NCBI GenBank assembly: GCA_002377855.1
Contig: DFQQ01000002.1
Location: 40,163-104,162 of the forward strand
DNA from: Acidovorax delafieldii
Lineage (GTDB): Bacteria > Pseudomonadota > Gammaproteobacteria > Burkholderiales > Burkholderiaceae_C
DNA length: 64,000 nt
Reading direction: 5' to 3'
A model generated the notes under the pieces. That model was given only the letters and a program-made list of their open reading frames with translations. It did no database searches and was not told where the DNA came from. Of the stretch, positions 41,139 to 48,429 are shown piece by piece (within the stretch, counting starts at the first letter, position 1; every line of letters starts with the position of its first letter). Position numbers and translations under genes: made by a program.

Positions 41139-43589
41139 ATGCAATTTCCTGAGTCCTGGTTGCGCGAATTCTGCAATCCTCCGCTGACGACGCAAGAGTT
41201 GGCCAACACCCTGACCATGGCAGGGCTGGAGGTCGAAGAGCTGCGTCCAGTCGCGCCGCCTTTCACCAAAATCGTCGTAGGCGAGATCAAGGAGGCCGTG
41301 CAGCACCCCGATGCCGATCGCCTGCGCGTGTGCCAGGTCGATGTGGGGCAGGGTGCCCTGCTCAACATCGTCTGCGGCGCGCCCAATGCGCGTGTGGGCA
41401 TCAAGGTGCCTTGCGCCCTCGTCGGTGCAGAACTGCCGCCCGGTGACGATGGCAAGCCCTTCCTCATCAAGGTGGGCAAGCTGCGCGGCGTGGAAAGCCA
41501 GGGCATGCTGTGCTCCGCCCGTGAACTCAAGCTGTCGGAAGACCATGGAGGGCTGCTGGAGCTCGATGCTGCAGCGCCCGTGGGGCAGGACATTCGCACC
41601 TACTTGAATCTCGACGACACGCTCTTCACCCTCAAGCTCACGCCCAATCTCGCGCATTGCTTGAGCGTTTACGGCATTGCGCGCGAAGTGTCTGCGCTCA
41701 CCGGTGTACCGCTGCAACAGCCTTCGTTCCCGGCAGTTGACGCCAAGCTGGTTGACAAGCTGCCCGTGAAGGTGAGCGCGCCCGATTTGTGTGGCCGCTT
41801 CTCGGGTCGCATCGTGCGCAACGTGAACACCCGTGCCGCCACGCCGCAGTGGATGCTGGACCGCCTCGCGCGCTGCGGCCAGCGGGGCGTGTCGCCCCTG
41901 GTCGACATTTCCAACTATGTGATGTTTGAGTTGGGTCGGCCCTCGCACATCTTCGACCTCGACAAGATCCACGGCGGCCTTGACGTGCGCTGGGGCAAGG
42001 CGGAAGAACAGCTCAAGCTGCTCAATGGCACCACCGTCACGGTGGACGAGAAGGTGGGCGTGATCGCTGATGACAGCCAGGTCGAATCGCTGGCTGGGAT
42101 CATGGGCGGCGACGCCACCGCGGTATCCGACGACACGAAAAATATCTACATCGAAGCCGCCTTCTGGTGGCCCAGGGCGGTAGCCGGGCGCTCGCGCCGC
42201 TTCAATTTCTCTACCGATGCGGGCCACCGCTTCGAGCGCGGCGTGGACCCCAGTCTGACGGTGGAGCACATTGAACGCATCACGCAGCTGGTGATCGACA
42301 TTTGCGGCACGCCCGAGACGCTTTGCGGCCCAGTGGACGACCAAGTGGCTCATCTGCCTGCCGCACAGCCCGTGGCGCTGCGCGTGGCCCGTGCTGCCAA
42401 GGTCATCGGCATGCCTCTCACGCAAGCCCAATGCGTTGACGCTTTGAAGCGCCTTGGCTTGCACGTGACGGAGTCAGACGGTGTGGTGACAGTGACCCCT
42501 CCGAGCTACCGCTTCGATATCGCAATCGAAGAAGATCTGATCGAAGAGGTGGCACGGATGGTGGGTTACAACAACCTGCCTACCACGCCTCCGTTGGCTC
42601 CCATCACCCCGAAATTGCCGGCAGAAGCGACGCGCAGTCCCTTTGCCGTGCGGCGCCTGCTGGCAGGTCTGGGTTACCAGGAAACCATCAACTTCAGCTT
42701 TGTGGAAGAGCGTTGGGAGCACGAACTCGCCGGTAATCCGAACCCGATCAAGCTGCTCAACCCAATTGCCAGCCAGATGAGTGTGATGCGCTCCACGCTA
42801 CTGGGGTCGTTGCTGCAGGTGCTCAAGTTCAACCTGGACCGCAAGGCCCAGCGCGTGCGTGTGTTCGAGTTGGGGCGCGTGTTCTTGCGCGATGCCTCCG
42901 TGGCTAACACCGATACCACGGTGGAAGGTTTCCATCAGCCGATGCGGGTGGCGGGCGTGGCCTATGGGGCCAACGATATGCTGCAGTGGGGACGCAAGGA
43001 CCAGGGCATCGACTTCTTTGACGTCAAAGGCGATGTCGAAGCCTTGCTGGCACCGCTGCGCGCCACGTTCGAGCCAGGCACCCATCCTGCCATGCACCCT
43101 GGCCGCTGTGCTCGTGTGCTGATGAACGGCGAGCCGATTGGCCACGTGGGTGAGTTGCATCCACAATGGCGCCAGTCGTGGGAGCTGCCCCAGGCCCCCG
43201 TGCTGTTCGAACTGGAATTGGATGCGGTGCTGCAGCGCGCCGTCCCTCAGTTCAAAACCGTGACCAAACACCAGGCCGTGGAGCGTGATCTGGCCATCGT
43301 CGTGGCGGAACGCGTCACGCACAGCGAAGTCATGGCCGCAATCGAGTCTGCTGTTCCCGCAGGCCTGCTGCGCTCTGCAGTCTTGTTCGATGTGTACCGC
43401 CCCAAGGCGCCACGGCCCGGGGAGGAGTTGGCCGGCGGTGGTGCAGTAGCTGCGGGAGAGAAGAGCCTTGCAGTGCGCTTGACCTTGGGCAGCGACGAGG
43501 CTTCGCTGACTGAAGCTGAAATCGATGCCGCCGTGCAGGCGGTTGTTGCGCAATTGGTGGCACGCACAGGCGGCCGCCTGCGCGTTTGA
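41139..43589 (+). CDS. pheT: phenylalanyl-tRNA synthetase beta subunit
   Basis: Structural/editing subunit of PheRS, 816 aa. It has an N-terminal tRNA-binding OB domain (KIVVGEIKEAVQHPDADRLRVCQVDVG), a B3/B4 editing domain (PLVDISNYVMFELGRPSHIFDLDK, AGIMGGDATAVSDDTKNIYIEAA), a B5 domain and the catalytic-like core RVFELGRVFL. A C-terminal ferredoxin-fold anticodon domain completes it (FKTVTKHQAVERDLAIVVAE, VRLTLGSDEASLTEAEIDAAV). Full length. ihfA follows 9 bp after the stop. Confidence 0.97.
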   Translation: MQFPESWLREFCNPPLTTQELANTLTMAGLEVEELRPVAPPFTKIVVGEIKEAVQHPDADRLRVCQVDVGQGALLNIVCGAPNARVGIKVPCALVGAELPPGDDGKPFLIKVGKLRGVESQGMLCSARELKLSEDHGGLLELDAAAPVGQDIRTYLNLDDTLFTLKLTPNLAHCLSVYGIAREVSALTGVPLQQPSFPAVDAKLVDKLPVKVSAPDLCGRFSGRIVRNVNTRAATPQWMLDRLARCGQRGVSPLVDISNYVMFELGRPSHIFDLDKIHGGLDVRWGKAEEQLKLLNGTTVTVDEKVGVIADDSQVESLAGIMGGDATAVSDDTKNIYIEAAFWWPRAVAGRSRRFNFSTDAGHRFERGVDPSLTVEHIERITQLVIDICGTPETLCGPVDDQVAHLPAAQPVALRVARAAKVIGMPLTQAQCVDALKRLGLHVTESDGVVTVTPPSYRFDIAIEEDLIEEVARMVGYNNLPTTPPLAPITPKLPAEATRSPFAVRRLLAGLGYQETINFSFVEERWEHELAGNPNPIKLLNPIASQMSVMRSTLLGSLLQVLKFNLDRKAQRVRVFELGRVFLRDASVANTDTTVEGFHQPMRVAGVAYGANDMLQWGRKDQGIDFFDVKGDVEALLAPLRATFEPGTHPAMHPGRCARVLMNGEPIGHVGELHPQWRQSWELPQAPVLFELELDAVLQRAVPQFKTVTKHQAVERDLAIVVAERVTHSEVMAAIESAVPAGLLRSAVLFDVYRPKAPRPGEELAGGGAVAAGEKSLAVRLTLGSDEASLTEAEIDAAVQAVVAQLVARTGGRLRV

Positions 43590-43598
43590 CAGTTGGAG

Positions 43599-43943
43599 AT
43601 GGCGCAAGTGATTGAATTTGCGGTCGATAGCCTGGAGACCAATGCGCTGACCAAGGCCCAGCTGGCAGACCTTTTGTTTGACCAGATTGGCCTGAACAAG
43701 CGCGAGTCGAAGGACATGATCGATGCGTTCTTTGATCTCATTGTTCAGAGCCTGATCGAAGGCAAGGACGTCAAATTGTCCGGATTTGGCAATTTCCAGA
43801 TCCGAACCAAGGCGCCGCGGCCTGGGCGCAATCCTCGTACGGGAGAGGAGATCCCGATCGAGGCCCGGCGCGTGGTCACCTTCCATGCCAGCAGCAAGCT
43901 CAAGGAGCAAATACAGGGCAGCGCCGCAGACAGCTCGGCGTGA
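43599..43943 (+). CDS. ihfA: integration host factor alpha subunit
   Basis: A 114-aa nucleoid protein of the HU/IHF family: NALTKAQLADLLFDQIGLNKRESKDMIDAFFDLI, KLSGFGNFQIRTKAPRPGRNPRTGEEIPIEARRVVTFHASSKLK, with the beta-arm Pro (GRNPRTG). ATG at 43599; the TTGGAG just upstream is its ribosome-binding site. It ends the pheST operon, as in most proteobacteria, and is followed by the MerR-type gene. Confidence 0.95.
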   Translation: MAQVIEFAVDSLETNALTKAQLADLLFDQIGLNKRESKDMIDAFFDLIVQSLIEGKDVKLSGFGNFQIRTKAPRPGRNPRTGEEIPIEARRVVTFHASSKLKEQIQGSAADSSA

Positions 43944-44041
43944 ACCATTTCCTCATCTGAAGAAATTGTGCTCAATCGCTCTGGTGAGAGCGCTTCCTCT
44001 GCAGTACGCTAAGCGGTTTATCGTCTCCATCTTTTTCGTTC

Positions 44042-44461
44042 ATGGGCGTAACGCTTCCAACCATTCCGGCAAAACGCTACTTCACCATTGGTGAAGTAGC
44101 GGAACTGTGTGGCGTAAAACCGCATGTGCTGCGCTACTGGGAGCAGGAATTCACGCAACTGCGTCCTATGAAGCGGCGTGGAAATCGCCGCTATTACCAG
44201 CACCACGAAGTGCTGATGATTCGGCGGATCCGCGACTTGTTATACGACCAGGGTTTTACGATCAGTGGTGCACGCAATCGCCTACAAGAACTGTCTCATC
44301 CCGACCGCGAGAGCGGAGTGTTTGATACACAGAGCGATGGGGGACCATTGGCCGGCGAGGTAGACAAGGTCTCGGATCCGGTCTCGGGCACAGACGGTGC
44401 CATTCTGGATTACATGGCAGTACGGCAAGAATTATTGGCAATAAAGGCGCTGCTGGCCTGA
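44042..44461 (+). CDS. MerR-family transcriptional regulator
   Basis: A 139-aa regulator. The MerR winged HTH is clear (KRYFTIGEVAELCGVKPHVLRYWEQEFTQLRPMKRRGNRRYYQHHEVLMIRRIRDLLYDQGFTISGARNRLQEL, residues 11-83). The rest is a variable acidic tail and a short coiled coil with no effector-binding cysteines. This MerR gene next to ihfA and tRNA-Pro is a conserved neighbourhood in beta-proteobacteria; its target is unknown. Confidence 0.9.
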   Translation: MGVTLPTIPAKRYFTIGEVAELCGVKPHVLRYWEQEFTQLRPMKRRGNRRYYQHHEVLMIRRIRDLLYDQGFTISGARNRLQELSHPDRESGVFDTQSDGGPLAGEVDKVSDPVSGTDGAILDYMAVRQELLAIKALLA

Positions 44462-44496
44462 TAGGCAGATTTTTGTGTATATAATCTAAGTCTTGT

Positions 44497-44573
44497 CGGC
44501 GTGTAGCGCAGCCTGGTAGCGCACTTGCATGGGGTGCAAGGGGTCGCGAGTTCGAATCCCGCCACGCCGACCA
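44497..44573 (+). tRNA. tRNA-Pro (GGG)
   Basis: 77 nt including encoded CCA. Acceptor CGGCGTG pairs with CACGCCG; D-arm GCGCAGCCTGGTAGCGC; anticodon arm CTTGC ATGGGGT GCAAG with anticodon GGG; T-arm GCGAG TTCGAAT CCCGC approximates the usual T-loop. A TATAAT box at 44480-44485 lies 12 bp upstream and a terminator follows. Intact, so not disrupted by the nearby island. Confidence 0.95.
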
Positions 44574-44581
44574 TTGATTGC

Positions 44582-44615
44582 AAAAGCCCGGCTCCGAAAG
44601 GAGCCGGGCTTTTTT
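44582..44615 (+). terminator. terminator of tRNA-Pro
   Basis: 14-bp stem AAAAGCCCGGCTCC / GGAGCCGGGCTTTT with a GAAA tetraloop and T-run. Confidence 0.9.
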
Positions 44616-44651
44616 GCTTGGGCCCAGGCAATTTGGGCAGTGGAGGATCAG

Positions 44652-44951
44652 ATGATTGATGGATTGGTAGCTGGCAGGCTTTGGAGCGCGGCAGAGCGTC
44701 GGGTAGACAAGGCTGGCAACCCCTACACCGTCGCCCGCCTACGAGTGACGGGCGTCGATACTGAGGGGGTATTGGTCAATCTGATCGCGTTTGACCCGCA
44801 GGTCTGCGAGAGCCTTCATGACGCCCAGGAGGGCGAGGCCGTGTCTGTGTCTGGCGCCCTCACCCCCAAGGTGTGGACCGATAAGCAGGGGAATACCAAG
44901 CCTGCTTTAGACATGGTGGTGCACCGGGTTTTGATGGTGCGGGCTGACTGA
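44652..44951 (+). CDS. single-stranded DNA-binding-like OB-fold protein
   Basis: A 99-aa protein resembling small SSB-family (OB-fold) proteins: MIDGLVAGRLWSAAERRVDK, AGNPYTVARLRVTG, VLVNLIAFD, AVSVSGALTPKVWTDKQGNTKPALDMVVHRVL. It lacks the long acidic C-terminal tail of housekeeping SSB, so it is a paralogue. GGAGG at 44642-44646 decides the ATG at 44652. It lies between tRNA-Pro and the island edge. Confidence 0.75.
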   Translation: MIDGLVAGRLWSAAERRVDKAGNPYTVARLRVTGVDTEGVLVNLIAFDPQVCESLHDAQEGEAVSVSGALTPKVWTDKQGNTKPALDMVVHRVLMVRAD

Positions 44952-45076
44952 AGCTGGCAACTGCATTCATGAAGCAGGGTGCAGACTGATCTGAAAGCGC
45001 CGCAGGCGCTCTTTGTCAGCAAAGCCCAGTGAAAGCCTGGCACTCTAGCGTCGCTTGAACAGCGAGCCGCCGGGCT

Positions 45077-45268
45077 TCAGTTGGAAGGGTGTTTCGGTGG
45101 AGCCTCAAAGCCCAGGGCTATCAGCTCTTCGGGCGAAATTTCAATCTCGACGACTTCAGGCTGGCGTGGCTCAATCGTCTGGCGCCGCTCGATTTGGGCT
45201 GGAGGCTGGGCGTCCGACTGGCGGCGATCTGCGCCACTGCGGCGGTCAGTAGGAGTTCTCTTTTGCAT
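45077..45268 (-). CDS. hypothetical protein, 63 aa
   Basis: A short, highly charged protein (MQKRTPTDRRSGADRRQSDA, then PPAQIERRQTIEPRQPEV, VEIEISPEELIALGFEAPPKHP). The TDRRSGADRR motif resembles the DRR repeats of small uncharacterised proteins; no domain is known. The start at 45268 is chosen over an ATG at 45337 because the extra residues are shadow-like. Confidence 0.5.
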   Translation of the reverse strand: MQKRTPTDRRSGADRRQSDAQPPAQIERRQTIEPRQPEVVEIEISPEELIALGFEAPPKHPSN

Positions 45269-45485
45269 GGGTGATGGACCTTTCGTGCTGCGCTTGGGAC
45301 GCCTGCTGCAAAGCAGCCGTTGCCGTCTGACTCCCAAGTGGGCAGGGATCTAGTGTCCATAATCTGAGGCCCGTGGCAAACAGTGATTGCGCAGGCTGCA
45401 GACGCAGCATTGCCCTGCGCATGCACCTACGCATGCGCCTGCCGTGCCCGCTGGGTAGCTCGGCTGGGTAGCTGGATTTGCAATG

Positions 45486-45519
45486 AAAAAAGCCCTGACT
45501 CTTGCGAATCAGGGCTTTT
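45486..45519 (-). terminator. terminator downstream of the tRNA-Thr remnant
   Basis: AAAAGCCCTGA / TCAGGGCTTTT with a 10-nt loop, positioned as the natural terminator of a leftward tRNA-Thr gene. Confidence 0.8.
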
Positions 45520-45523
45520 CATT

Positions 45524-45570
45524 TGGTGCCGGAGAGATGAATCGAACACCCGACCTTCTCATTACGAATG
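45524..45570 (-). pseudogene. 3' half of tRNA-Thr (CGT): island attachment site
   Basis: On the minus strand the sequence reads TCATTCGTAATGAGAAGGTC, GGGTGTTCGATTCATCTCTC, CGGCACCA: an anticodon loop with CGT, variable region, T-arm and acceptor with CCA. Further 5' (right of about 45570) the sequence no longer fits a tRNA, so only the 3' half is here. The leftward terminator follows it. A tyrosine integrase begins 180 bp to the right, so this is the attL of an integrated element. The matching intact tRNA-Thr is not found in the window. Confidence 0.8.
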
Positions 45571-45592
45571 ATGGGATGGTTGTATTTGCTTG

Positions 45593-45634
45593 TGTTGATT
45601 GGTGCTGATAAAATCAATATAAATCAACAATTTA
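45593..45634. promoter_or_regulatory. dyad and IHF-like site beside attL
   Basis: TGTTGATT (45593-45600) and AATCAACA (45622-45629) form an inverted repeat. AATCAACAATTTA (45622-45634) fits the IHF consensus WATCAANNNNTTR. Sites of this sort are usual near phage-type attachment sites. Confidence 0.5.
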
Positions 45635-45701
45635 TAAGAGAACCACTGGGCAGGTGAACAGCTCAAGCGTTGATTGAAATTCGGCATTTTTCGAGAAATA
45701 G

Positions 45702-45737
45702 TCTTACATCCGCCCTTACATCCTGGCCGATGTAAGA
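45702..45737. promoter_or_regulatory. repeated CTTACATC motif upstream of the integrase
   Basis: TCTTACATC (45702-45710), CTTACATC (45715-45722) and GATGTAAGA (45729-45737): a direct repeat plus an inverted copy ending 16 bp before the integrase ATG. They are likely integrase arm-type sites or a repressor/excisionase operator. Confidence 0.5.
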
Positions 45738-45753
45738 CCGCGAAGGGCACCAC

Positions 45754-47058
45754 ATGGCAAAGATTGCATTCACCGCTGGCCGGGTATCGGGGTTCAAGTG
45801 CCCGCCCGAAAAGAAACAGGCTTTTCTTTGGGATGCGACTGCGCCGGGGCTGGGGCTACGTGCCACGCCAGCCGGGAAACCCGCCTACGTTTTCCAGAGC
45901 GTGTACCAAGGCAAAGACCTGCGCATAACCATCGGGAGCCCTGCCGCCTGGAGCATCCCCGACGCGCAAGCTAAGGCACGCGAGCTGCAACGCTTGATTG
46001 ATGAAGGCAAAGACCCCCGCGACCTGAAACGCGAAGCCCTGGCCGTCCATGCTGAAAAGCAGGCCGCAGCCGCAGCGCGAGCCCTGACCGTGGGCGAGGT
46101 TTGGCCGCTGTATCTGGAAAATGGCAAGCCCAAGCGCCGCGATGCATGGAAACCCCGCTACCGTGCCGACCTTGAAGCAATGGCCGCGCCCGGTGGCGAG
46201 AAGAAGAAGCGAGGGCAGGGCACCACAAGGCCGGGGCCCCTGTATCCGCTGCTGGCGCTGCCGCTGGCTGGTGTGAACGAGGACACGCTGAAAAGCTGGT
46301 ACGACCGCGAAGCCGTGGCGGGTAAGCACCAAGCCGCCCGCGCCCTGATGATGTTTCGGGGTTTCCTTCGCTGGTGCGCTGCCCGCCCGGAGTATCGGAA
46401 CCTGACAGACCGCGATGTAGGCAAGGCCGCCGCCATTGTCGAGAGCCTTCCCAGCAACACCCGCCGAACTGACGCCCTGGAAGCTGCCCAGGTTCCGGGC
46501 TGGTGGGCTGGCGTGGAGCAACTGAGCAACCGCACCGCCAGCGCCTACCTGCGTGCCTTGCTGCTGACTGGTGCCCGCCGCGAGGAACTGGCCGCCCTGA
46601 CGTGGGCGAACGTGGATTTTCAGTGGCGCAAATTGACCATTGCCGACAAGGTGGAAACAACCCGCACGATTCCCCTGAGCCCCTACATGGCGCAAATGCT
46701 GGCAACGCTGCCAAGGGTGGGGCCCTATGTGTTCGCCAGCACAGGCAAGGCAGGGCGCATTACCGACACCCGCGCAAGCCATGCCAAGGCACTACAAAGC
46801 GCCGCAATCGATGGCTTGACAATCCACGGGCTGCGCCGTTCATTCTCATTGCTGGGCGAGGCTGCCGGGGCTCCTGCTGGGGCTATTGCACAAGTGATGG
46901 GGTACAAGCCCAGCGCAACCGCTGAGGGCTACAGGCCGCGAAGTATTGATGCCCTACGCCCTTTCCTTGAGCAGATAGAGGCTCACATTCTCAGCCTAGC
47001 CGGGGTGCAGTTTGATGCCAAGGCTGCGCCCGGTGCGCTGCGCGTGGTGGCCGGGTAA
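45754..47058 (+). CDS. site-specific tyrosine recombinase (integrase)
   Basis: A 434-aa integrase of the P4/DUF4102 type. An N-terminal arm-binding domain (FTAGRVSGFKCPPEKKQAFL, WDATAPGLGLRATPAGKPAY) is followed by a core-binding SAM-like domain. The catalytic domain contains LLTGARREELAALTW (first Arg), TIHGLRRSFSLL (His-x-x-Arg) and the nucleophile Tyr in AEGYRPRS. The usual LGH/MGH position reads MGY, a His-to-Tyr change seen in some integrases. It probably integrated the island into tRNA-Thr. Confidence 0.92.
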   Translation: MAKIAFTAGRVSGFKCPPEKKQAFLWDATAPGLGLRATPAGKPAYVFQSVYQGKDLRITIGSPAAWSIPDAQAKARELQRLIDEGKDPRDLKREALAVHAEKQAAAAARALTVGEVWPLYLENGKPKRRDAWKPRYRADLEAMAAPGGEKKKRGQGTTRPGPLYPLLALPLAGVNEDTLKSWYDREAVAGKHQAARALMMFRGFLRWCAARPEYRNLTDRDVGKAAAIVESLPSNTRRTDALEAAQVPGWWAGVEQLSNRTASAYLRALLLTGARREELAALTWANVDFQWRKLTIADKVETTRTIPLSPYMAQMLATLPRVGPYVFASTGKAGRITDTRASHAKALQSAAIDGLTIHGLRRSFSLLGEAAGAPAGAIAQVMGYKPSATAEGYRPRSIDALRPFLEQIEAHILSLAGVQFDAKAAPGALRVVAG

Positions 47059-47084
47059 TGTTCCGACAGTCTATGCGCCTCAAC

Positions 47085-47113
47085 TTGCTTAAATACACAT
47101 CAATGTGTACCAT
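47085..47113 (+). promoter_or_regulatory. hicAB promoter and operator
   Basis: -35-like TTGCTT (47085-47090), 17-bp spacer, -10-like TACCAT (47108-47113). The inverted repeat TACACAT CA ATGTGTA (47094-47109) lies between the boxes, where binding of the HicB ribbon-helix-helix would repress. Confidence 0.6.
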
Positions 47114-47121
47114 ACACACAA

Positions 47122-47301
47122 ATGACTAGCGCCGACCTGATACGAGAAATGCAGCGGGCCGGATGGCGACTTGACCGTGTGAACGGTTCACATCACATCT
47201 TCAAGCACCCAGACCGCCCAGGCGTCGTCGTGGTGCCGCATCCCAAGAAAGATTTGGGGCTGGGGCTGGTCAAAGCCATCCGGCGGCAGGCCGGTATCTG
47301 A
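47122..47301 (+). CDS. hicA: HicA-family mRNA interferase toxin
   Basis: A 59-aa protein with the double-stranded RNA-binding-like fold of HicA: LIREMQRAGWRLDRVNGSHH, IFKHPDRPGVVVVPHP, KKDLGLGLVKAIRRQAGI. The catalytic His is in GSHHIF. It precedes hicB by 12 bp, the typical hicA-hicB order. Confidence 0.93.
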   Translation: MTSADLIREMQRAGWRLDRVNGSHHIFKHPDRPGVVVVPHPKKDLGLGLVKAIRRQAGI

Positions 47302-47313
47302 AAGGACTCCACC

Positions 47314-47724
47314 ATGCGCTACCCCATCACCATTGAACCCGGAAACGATACAACCGCTTGGGGCGTCGTGGTGCCAGACCTGCCCGGCTGCTTTTCTGCC
47401 GGTGACACTCTGGAAGACGCAATGATTCAGGCTGAAGAAGCCATTACCGGATGGATTGAGGCCGCCATTGATGACGGGCAAGACATACCCGCGCCATCCC
47501 ATATTGAATCACTACGCACCGCCCATCCAGAGTTTGAGGGCTGGCTGTGGGCTCTGGTGAAGATTGACCCAGCAATGCTTGATGACACTTTGGAGCGCGT
47601 GAATATCAGTCTGCCGCGTCGTGTACTGCATCGGCTGGATGCACGCGCCCGCACTGCTGGCGAAACACGCTCAGGCTTCATTGCCCGGATGGCAGTCGAA
47701 GGCCGCGAGCCTGCGCATGCCTGA
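47314..47724 (+). CDS. hicB: HicB-family antitoxin with ribbon-helix-helix domain
   Basis: A 136-aa antitoxin. The N-terminal HicB fold reads MRYPITIEPGNDTTAWGVVVPDLPGCFSAGDTLEDAMIQAEEAI. The C-terminal CopG-type ribbon-helix-helix reads NISLPRRVLHRLDARARTAGETRSGFIARMA and should bind the operator at 47094-47109. The stop TGA overlaps the higB start region by 8 bp and begins a 22-bp direct repeat. Confidence 0.93.
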   Translation: MRYPITIEPGNDTTAWGVVVPDLPGCFSAGDTLEDAMIQAEEAITGWIEAAIDDGQDIPAPSHIESLRTAHPEFEGWLWALVKIDPAMLDDTLERVNISLPRRVLHRLDARARTAGETRSGFIARMAVEGREPAHA

Positions 47725-48067
47725 CAGTTTCGCCCCAGCTCGTCACAAGGGACTGCAAGCCTTTTTTGAGCGCGGCAGCAAGGCAGGCATTCAAGCTGCC
47801 CACACGCCCAAGCTGGCTAGGCAATTGGCCCGACTAGACCAAGCGCTACAGCCGCAGGATATGAACCTGCCGGGCTGGGCGTTGCATTCCTTGCAAGGCA
47901 GTCTTGCTGGGCATTGGTCGGTCTCTGCGAATGGCAATTGGCGCATGACCTTCACCTTTGAAGGAGTGGACGCCGTACTGGTGGACTTACCAGGACTACC
48001 ACTGAGGAGTAACGACGATGGCACGCGTGTTCGCCCCCCCACATCCTGGCCTGACGCTGCGCGATGA
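47717..48067 (+). CDS. higB: HigB-type (RelE superfamily) toxin with frameshifted C-terminus
   Basis: Resembles HigB toxins: RHKGLQAFFERGSKAGIQAAHTPKLARQLARLDQALQPQDMNLPGWALHSLQGSLAGHWSVSANGNWRMTFTFEGVDAVLVD. HigB normally ends VDYxDYH and then stops. Here one extra T at 47987-47988 turns VDYQDYH-stop into VDLPGLPLRSNDDGTRVRPP and extends the frame into higA, giving 116 aa. Deleting that T would place the stop at 48003-48005, 12 bp before higA, the expected spacing. In characterised HigB the terminal Asp-Tyr-His residues contribute to the active site (from memory), so this copy is probably inactive unless the base is a sequencing error. Confidence 0.85.
   Translation: MPDSFAPARHKGLQAFFERGSKAGIQAAHTPKLARQLARLDQALQPQDMNLPGWALHSLQGSLAGHWSVSANGNWRMTFTFEGVDAVLVDLPGLPLRSNDDGTRVRPPTSWPDAAR
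47719..47740 (+). repeat. 22-bp direct repeat flanking higBA, left copy
   Basis: GCCTGACAGTTTCGCCCCAG followed by CT; begins at the hicB stop codon. Identical to 48324-48345 except for one base. Confidence 0.85.
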
Positions 48068-48329
48068 CGTTTTGCCTGCGCTGGGGCTCTCCGTGACTGA
48101 GGCTGCCCAGCAGTTGGGCGTATCCCGTGTGACCTTGTCCCGTGTTTTGAATGGCAGGGCTGCCATATCGCCTGAAATGGCTCTACGCATCGAGGCATGG
48201 CTAGGTGTAGAGCGCGGAGGTGATGCCCGCGTATGGCTTGCCGAGCAAAGTGCTTATGACATGTGGCAGGCCGCGCAGCGATTCAAAGATGCGCCTATGC
48301 AAGTTCAACCTGCGCCAGCGATGGCCTGA
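48018..48329 (+). CDS. higA: HigA-type antitoxin (XRE HTH)
   Basis: A 103-aa antitoxin: HPGLTLRDDVLPALGLSVTEAAQQLGVSRVTLSRVLNGRAAISPEMALRIEAWLGV is the HigA HTH (VapI-like), followed by ARVWLAEQSAYDMWQAAQRF. GAGGAG at 48005-48010 precedes the ATG. It lies in the extended higB frame; with the predicted frameshift corrected the genes would be 12 bp apart. The stop codon lies in the second copy of the 22-bp repeat. Confidence 0.9.
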   Translation: MARVFAPPHPGLTLRDDVLPALGLSVTEAAQQLGVSRVTLSRVLNGRAAISPEMALRIEAWLGVERGGDARVWLAEQSAYDMWQAAQRFKDAPMQVQPAPAMA

Positions 48330-48345
48330 CCGTTTCGCCCCAGCT
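48324..48345 (+). repeat. 22-bp direct repeat flanking higBA, right copy
   Basis: GCCTGACCGTTTCGCCCCAG followed by CT; begins at the higA stop codon. The 605-bp unit from 47719 to 48323 is exactly one higBA module. Confidence 0.85.
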
Positions 48346-48429
48346 AGGCAGGGCCGCAATCCTGCCGAAAAGCCAGTCTCCCCGCTGACCTGCTGGAGAT
48401 CCTGATTCGGGGCTGCATCGGGGGATGCA

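Noticed and set aside
44497..44573. tRNA-Pro as the island attachment site
   Set aside because: The tRNA is intact with its terminator; the integrase lies beside the tRNA-Thr fragment instead.
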